A stretch of DNA of 64,000 bases. It comes from Sporotomaculum syntrophicum (lineage in GTDB: Bacteria > Bacillota > Desulfotomaculia > Desulfotomaculales > Desulfallaceae). The notes below the pieces were generated by a model. That model was not told where the DNA came from. It ran no database searches and saw nothing but the letters and a program-made list of their open reading frames with translations. The translations under genes were made by a program, and so were the position numbers. Positions within the stretch are counted from its first letter, which is position 1; every line of letters starts with the position of its first letter. Location: the NCBI RefSeq assembly GCF_009932395.1, contig NZ_LSRS01000002.1, forward strand, positions 283,210 through 347,209. The letters run 5' to 3'. Positions 59,371 through 64,000 of the stretch are shown here, piece after piece.

Positions 59371-61290
59371 TTATGGGGAACACACATCAGTGTTCCCTGT
59401 TTTTTTGCAGCTGGCGAGGGGTTGCACTTTTAACACTTTTCTTTTTTCTACATAACTTTTTAAGATCATATAAGCAGTGCCATTGGTAATAATCCCATTA
59501 TTCTCTTTAATCTGCTCCAGCACCTGGTTATCAAAGAAATCCTGCTTTAATAAAAATTGATAAGCCTGCTCCTTAGTTAAATTCTTTTGGTCTAAATACT
59601 GTAGCAGCATGTAGGAAATGTCCTGAAGCGTTAAAGCATTGCCTTCGGTATAAAGCAGTGGTGGTTTTATATCCACAGCGGTAAGCTTGGTTAGCCAGTG
59701 CAGCAAGTTAATAAACTTTGCCTCACTCATTTCCTCATCTAAATCATATTCATTCTCATAGCCGCCAAAGACCAGACCGTAACTTCGTACCAATTTTAAA
59801 CCCGGGTAAGCCCAGTGCTTAGTTTCCGGCGCCTGGTACTGGAAGGGCTTGAGCTCCATCCCCTGTTGGTTTAACCGCTGCCGCAGTTCAGTAAGATAAA
59901 CTTTGTGCTTACTGAGCTCGCTTACTGGAACACCCTTATCGATACTCAACGCGGCGGCCACTCCGGCGGCCTGGCCGGCGGCCATCCCCACCGGGAGCAC
60001 CCTGGCGCTGCCGTGAGCCAAAGAATCAAAGCTGGCAGCCCGGCCTACGACCATTAATCCATTTATATTTTGAGGAATTAACGCCCGGAGTGGTATTCCG
60101 TATTGCTTCGGCACCCCGACGATAGCCCCCTTAAAGTTTGGGTCCAGCGCCTGAATATCAATGGGGTAGGAACCGCAGGCTATCGTGTCGGGAAAATCCC
60201 TGTTTTCCAAAACATCATCCACTGTCAGCCGGTACTCACCATAAATATGGCGTGATTCCCGGACATAGAATTCGGGCGCCAGAGCCACCAGTTCAGCGTG
60301 GGCGAAGCCGGGAATATGCTCTCTGAAATACTCAACAATGAGCGGCAGCTCCTGCTCGGCCAGCACACGAGCCGAGGCCAGCTGTTCCTTATCCAGCGGG
60401 TTGATATTGTACACATGCAGCGCATTCACCAGCACCGTGCCATCTTTTTGCCGGCCAATGTTTAAGCCCCGTATCCCTACTTGTTCATTACTGGGCCGGT
60501 ACTTGGACATCACCTCGCCAAAGCCCCAGGCGCTGACCATGTTGATGCCGACATAGTGGGTGCCCGTTATCCTCTGGAGGGCAAGGTTAAAGCCTAATTT
60601 AAGCCAATCCAGTCTGGAGACCCCCTTCAGTTGGAAGACTGGAGTAACAGCCATATTTCTTGTCTCATAGCCCATATCACTTTGGCCAAAGCTGTAGGCT
60701 GCACCGGCCAGGGCTGCCAGGTCGGCATCCTGGGTGGCATCAATGACGATGTTTGCATTGAAAGGCCGCTCACCGCCGCCTTGTTCAGTGACCAGAATAC
60801 CGGTAACTTGGCTTTTGCCGGCTGTGTTGGGAGCTACGACAGGCTTGATTGTGGCCGCACCGAGCAAAACATGAATATTGGGTTCATTTTCAACCAGTTG
60901 ATTAAATACTTTCAAGGCGGTACCGACATCAAAGGAATCGCCTTCTACCTGCTCGAAGAACTCAAGAAAAATTCCTTTATTTAAAATCCCTCCCCCGGGA
61001 GCATAGTTCATATCAATGGTATTTAACCAGCCACGGGTCATTAAGCCACCCAGCACTGGACGGGTATCCACCAGCAGTGTAGCTAGCCCATTCCTGGCCC
61101 CGGACACAGCTGCGGCAACCCCTTCAGGGTCACTGCCCACCACAATTAAATCGTAGTGCCGGTCCCGGGCTGCGGGTGCATCCGGCGGTGTCGGAACCAT
61201 GGGTGCAGGCTCCGGACGCCTGTCCAATAAAAAATATAAGCCTGTAACTGCAGTGATTAGCAGGACAGCCCATAATATGTGACGCTTCAT
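59371..61290 (-). CDS. Membrane-anchored FAD-dependent oxidoreductase
   Basis: This 639-residue protein has an N-terminal signal anchor (about 5-22) and a Pro/Ala linker. An FAD_oxidored domain follows: DLIVVGSDPEGVAAAVSGARNG, a variant dinucleotide loop, then LVDTRPVLGGLMTRGWLNTIDMNY and the later NGLMVVGRAASFDSLAHGSARVLPVGMAAGQAAGVAAALS. The family includes flavoproteins of uncertain substrate, often paired with cell-surface enzymes. The C-terminal 150 residues (about 490-639) are helical and unlike the family core. There is no twin-arginine motif, which is odd if the flavin domain is exported already folded. It is transcribed opposite to its neighbours and appears monocistronic. Confidence 0.85.
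   Translation of the reverse strand: MKRHILWAVLLITAVTGLYFLLDRRPEPAPMVPTPPDAPAARDRHYDLIVVGSDPEGVAAAVSGARNGLATLLVDTRPVLGGLMTRGWLNTIDMNYAPGGGILNKGIFLEFFEQVEGDSFDVGTALKVFNQLVENEPNIHVLLGAATIKPVVAPNTAGKSQVTGILVTEQGGGERPFNANIVIDATQDADLAALAGAAYSFGQSDMGYETRNMAVTPVFQLKGVSRLDWLKLGFNLALQRITGTHYVGINMVSAWGFGEVMSKYRPSNEQVGIRGLNIGRQKDGTVLVNALHVYNINPLDKEQLASARVLAEQELPLIVEYFREHIPGFAHAELVALAPEFYVRESRHIYGEYRLTVDDVLENRDFPDTIACGSYPIDIQALDPNFKGAIVGVPKQYGIPLRALIPQNINGLMVVGRAASFDSLAHGSARVLPVGMAAGQAAGVAAALSIDKGVPVSELSKHKVYLTELRQRLNQQGMELKPFQYQAPETKHWAYPGLKLVRSYGLVFGGYENEYDLDEEMSEAKFINLLHWLTKLTAVDIKPPLLYTEGNALTLQDISYMLLQYLDQKNLTKEQAYQFLLKQDFFDNQVLEQIKENNGIITNGTAYMILKSYVEKRKVLKVQPLASCKKTGNTDVCSP
59375..59409 (+). terminator. 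Rho-independent terminator overlapping the convergent gene's 3' end
   Basis: GGGAACA and TGTTCCC form a stem followed by a T-run on the plus strand. The last nine codons of the minus-strand oxidoreductase lie in the stem-loop. Confidence 0.85.
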
Positions 61291-61522
61291 TTGCTCACCT
61301 TTTCATAACAATATCCTTTTTTACTCCGTCATTATATAACATAAAACCTTTATTTGATAGAGTCGGTTAGCCTGCTTACATAGAATGGTTTCGGCTAGGA
61401 CAAGCAAATGGGCAGGAAATACGACAGACTTGTCGAATAAAAACTAGAACCTGTTATCTTGCTCAAATTTTTTTACGCAACAAAATACTGCCTAATACGT
61501 CTAAAATTATATACCGGGTGAT

Positions 61523-62260
61523 ATGATGAGAGTTGAACTACTCAATGTGCCAGTTGACAGCCTAACCATGGAGCAATGTGTTGAACGGGTAGCGGAATTA
61601 ATCAAGGCCGGGGGCCCGCGCAGGGTGATTACCCTGAACCCCGAAATCCTTTACCGGGCTGTGCAGTTTGACCATACCTTGCTGGAGCTAATCAACCGGG
61701 CCGACCTGGTTACTGCCGACGGGGAGGGCATCGTCTGGGCCGGCCGGGTGGCGGGCTTGCCGTTCCCGGAGCGGGTTACCGGTATAGACTTGATGCTGCG
61801 CCTGGTGGAACGGGCTGCCGCCAAAGGGTGGTCCATATACCTGCTGGGGTCCGCGCCCGGGGTGGCTGAAGAGGCTGCGGCCAATTTAATCCGCCGTTAT
61901 CCAGGGCTGCAGGTGGCCGGGACCCGGCATGGCTATTTTAAACCTGATGAGGAAGCAGGCCTGGCGCAGGCCATAAAACAAGCGGCGCCGCAGCTGCTCT
62001 TTGTGGCCCTGGGTGCGCCGGCCCAGGAAAAATGGATTGACCGCCATATTGAGCACCTGGGTTCTATGGTAGCTATCGGGGTTGGCGGTAGTATGGACGT
62101 AATCTCCGGCCGGGTGGTACGAGCGCCCCTGTGGATGCGGAAATTAAAAATTGAATGGCTGGGCCGGCTGCTCAAGGAACCGTCGCGCTGGCGGCGCATG
62201 CTGGTGCTTCCAAAGTTTGCCTGGCTGGTGCTGAAAACCTACCGATTCAGCCGCAAATAA
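61523..62260 (+). CDS. tagA: WecG/TagA/CpsF family glycosyltransferase
   Basis: This 245-residue GT26 enzyme transfers ManNAc (TagA) or ManNAcA (WecG) to a polyprenyl-linked GlcNAc, an early step in wall polymer synthesis. Family blocks are present: ITLNPEILYRAVQ, DLVTADGEGIVWAGR, ERVTGIDLMLRL, the YLLGSAPGVAEEAA loop and VALGAPAQEKWIDRH. The ATG follows GGGTGAT. The next gene is an LCP ligase that could attach the finished polymer to peptidoglycan, which makes a secondary wall polymer pathway likely. Confidence 0.95.
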   Translation: MMRVELLNVPVDSLTMEQCVERVAELIKAGGPRRVITLNPEILYRAVQFDHTLLELINRADLVTADGEGIVWAGRVAGLPFPERVTGIDLMLRLVERAAAKGWSIYLLGSAPGVAEEAAANLIRRYPGLQVAGTRHGYFKPDEEAGLAQAIKQAAPQLLFVALGAPAQEKWIDRHIEHLGSMVAIGVGGSMDVISGRVVRAPLWMRKLKIEWLGRLLKEPSRWRRMLVLPKFAWLVLKTYRFSRK

Positions 62261-62368
62261 GGATAATTTTAATTGAAGAAAACCCTGGAAAGATATATTA
62301 TGTCGGTGTGGGTTATTTCACCCGGTTAACTATTTGGGTGGTGGCAAAAGGGAGGCGTGTCTGCAAGT

Positions 62369-63673
62369 ATGTCTGAAAGAAAAAGAAGGAAACTAAAAAG
62401 CAAACTGCGCCTGGCAGTATTTTTAATAGTGCTGGCCGGTCTGTTTGCCGGTGGCTTTGCGGCTGCGAACAGCTTGCTTTGGCCATTATTAACCGGCAAA
62501 TCCCTGGTGGACTTAAGTGACGATGATGCCGGAGACTTGGCCAAAATGCCGGGTATCAATGTGCTGATGATGGGTGTCGATGAACGCAGCGATGATGCAA
62601 GCCAGCGTACAGATACCATAATCCTGGCTAACATCAATAACAAGGAAAACAGGTTGGCGCTGCTCTCCATCCCCCGCGATACTAAAGTAGATATTCCGGG
62701 CCACGGAGTTAATAAAATCAATGCAGCTAATATTTTCGGAGGCCCCGAGCTGGCTATGCAAGAGGTGTCCGAGCTTACAGGCGTGAATGTGGATTACTAT
62801 GTGCTCACTAACTTTAACGGGTTTAAGGATATCGTGGATGCCCTGGGCGGGGTTACGGTGGATGTGGAAAAGAACATGGATTATGCTGAAGGGCTTTATA
62901 ACGGTGTCTACGATATTCACTTGACCAAAGGAGTGCAGAGGCTTAATGGTACCCAGGCTTTAATGTATGCCCGTTTCCGCAATGACGAGCTGGGTGATAT
63001 TTCCCGAACCCAGCGCCAGCTTAAATTATTGAAGGCCATCGGCAATGAAGCGATGCAGCCCAGTTCAATCGCCAAGCTGCCCAAGCTGGTGCCCGAAATC
63101 TATAAAAATGTAGATACCAATTTAGGGCTGTCGCAAATGATTGCCCTGGCCAAGGCAGCGAAAAATTTAAATAACGTACAAATAGTCACCCAAACCATGC
63201 CGGGTTGGTTTTTAGATGAACACGGGGCCAGCTACTGGTATGTTGATCCTTCAACGGCCAAGCAGGTAGCCACAGCTTTATTTGAAGAAGGCAAGGTTGT
63301 TGAAGTGGTGCAGGGGGCACTCAAGGACGGCCAAAAGCCCACCCAGGTGGCCCTGGAAAATGTTAGGCCGGTTGAGCAGGCGAAGGAGAATGATTCCGGG
63401 GCTGAATCCGGCAATACAACAAATAACAACTATAAATACGACTATGACACCCAGGATTATGACGAGCCGTATACCGGCGAATATATAAATGAGGACAGCA
63501 AAGAGGATCCACTCACTGAAGGCGATAACGGTGGAGCATATACAAACAATGAGCAGCAGTCGCTGGAGGAACCGGTTACAGACATATTTGCTCCTGCCTT
63601 ACCCGAGTCAACTAACCAGCCGGAACTTGAACCGAGCGAGCATGTAGATGTCATTATTAATACTTATCCATAG
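62369..63673 (+). CDS. LytR-CpsA-Psr (LCP) family wall-polymer ligase
   Basis: This 434-residue protein has one N-terminal transmembrane helix (about 15-38) and an extracytoplasmic LCP domain (about 60-225). The conserved Asp/Arg residues are present: RTDTIILANIN, LLSIPRDTKVDI, KINAANIFGG, and MYARFRNDELGDISRTQRQ. LCP enzymes move wall teichoic acid, capsule or SLH-binding polymer from lipid carrier to peptidoglycan. A disordered, acidic Asn/Asp/Tyr/Glu-rich tail (about 345-434) is unusual. The ATG at 62369 is favoured because homologues start with a short basic segment; a GTG at 62357 is one base from the GGAGG and so unlikely. Confidence 0.94.
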   Translation: MSERKRRKLKSKLRLAVFLIVLAGLFAGGFAAANSLLWPLLTGKSLVDLSDDDAGDLAKMPGINVLMMGVDERSDDASQRTDTIILANINNKENRLALLSIPRDTKVDIPGHGVNKINAANIFGGPELAMQEVSELTGVNVDYYVLTNFNGFKDIVDALGGVTVDVEKNMDYAEGLYNGVYDIHLTKGVQRLNGTQALMYARFRNDELGDISRTQRQLKLLKAIGNEAMQPSSIAKLPKLVPEIYKNVDTNLGLSQMIALAKAAKNLNNVQIVTQTMPGWFLDEHGASYWYVDPSTAKQVATALFEEGKVVEVVQGALKDGQKPTQVALENVRPVEQAKENDSGAESGNTTNNNYKYDYDTQDYDEPYTGEYINEDSKEDPLTEGDNGGAYTNNEQQSLEEPVTDIFAPALPESTNQPELEPSEHVDVIINTYP

Positions 63674-63698
63674 GAGATTAACAGTAGAAATTAGAATT

Positions 63699-63743
63699 AC
63701 CACACTCGCCTGTGATTTGTCATGAACGGGTGTGGTTTTATTT
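63699..63743 (+). terminator. Rho-independent terminator after the LCP gene
   Basis: ACCACAC-CG and CG-GTGTGGT arms around a long loop, followed by TTTTATTTTA. Confidence 0.8.
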
Positions 63744-63934
63744 TAGCAATAAAGTTAAAGAAAAATTTGTTAAGTTTTCTTTAATTTGCAGGGGAAAAAA
63801 AAGGAGTGTTGAATTATTAATTAATATTGCTATTATGATTCTGTCGTAAGATTAACTGCTTACATAACGGCCAGTTTTAAAAAATAGGCGTTGTTGGAGA
63901 GCGGACACTAATTCTATGAAAGGAGAGAGGTTAA

Positions 63935-64000
63935 TTGTTAAAGAAAAGATTTATGGTGGTACTGGTAGTGGCATTCTGCCTAGCGTTAACGGCAGGTGGC
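63935..64000 (+). CDS. Start of a secreted protein, cut by the window end
   Basis: AAAGGAGAGAGG precedes a TTG that opens 22 codons to the window end, encoding the start of a signal peptide (MLKKRFMVVLVVAFCLALT). The N-terminus resembles that of the stalk-domain protein at 54889 (MKKRFVVLVI), so another protein of that kind is possible; nothing more can be said. Confidence 0.6.
   Translation, partial: MLKKRFMVVLVVAFCLALTAGG

Overview
The window comes from the chromosome of a spore-forming, probably strictly anaerobic Firmicute. The order murA-spoIID-(spoIIQ remnant)-spoIIID-mbl is the classic Bacillota sporulation/cell-shape neighbourhood. The abundance of SLH proteins and copper-amine-oxidase-N-terminal (stalk) domain proteins, together with DUF5693 and TagA/LCP genes, suggests a Desulfotomaculum/Pelotomaculum-type Clostridium; this is inference from gene content, not a database match.

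Layout. (1) 1-3.7 kb: end of murA, spoIID, a 34-residue spoIIQ remnant, spoIIID and mbl. (2) 3.9-9.8 kb: a very large secreted subtilase with three SLH domains, then on the minus strand an ECF sigma factor with its membrane anti-sigma factor. (3) 9.8-31.7 kb: a cell-surface region with a stalk-domain surface protein, a TolC-like protein, two tandemly duplicated stalk/PKD proteins, a marR-adaptor-RND efflux operon, and then a run of four large secreted proteins. These are a Cys-rich protein, an SLH protein, an SLH protein with an embedded cohesin, and a protein carrying both a cohesin and a dockerin. (4) 32-54.8 kb: a surface-glycan cluster of O-antigen ligase/TPR, WbaP-like initiating transferase, glycosyltransferases, Wzm/Wzt ABC exporter with a carbohydrate-binding tail, FkbM methyltransferase, Gmd and Rmd (GDP-D-rhamnose), ManC and ManB (GDP-mannose), a flippase-like protein, a GT-C-like protein and a GT2. 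(5) 54.8-64 kb: stalk-domain proteins, DUF5693, a membrane-anchored flavoprotein, a TagA/WecG glycosyltransferase, an LCP ligase and the start of another secreted protein.

How it fits together. Most of the window builds or decorates the cell surface. SLH proteins bind the secondary wall polymer, to which TagA/LCP enzymes may contribute. A D-rhamnose-type polysaccharide would be made and exported by the ABC pathway and perhaps ligated to surface proteins, as in known S-layer glycan clusters. The cohesin/dockerin pair suggests non-cellulosomal protein assembly on that surface, since no glycoside hydrolase is present. An RpoE-like promoter motif (GGAACTTTT, 11 nt, C/GGTGTCTAA) occurs four times: before the sigma operon itself, twice before the surface-protein gene at 10.3 kb and once before the surface operon at 23.3 kb. 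This implies that the ECF sigma factor controls its own operon and the major surface proteins.

Odd points are three genes whose best start codon is non-canonical (ATT, CTG, TTA), the truncated spoIIQ, a frameshifted secreted-protein remnant at 31.8 kb, and an RND/TolC-type pump in an apparently Gram-positive lineage.
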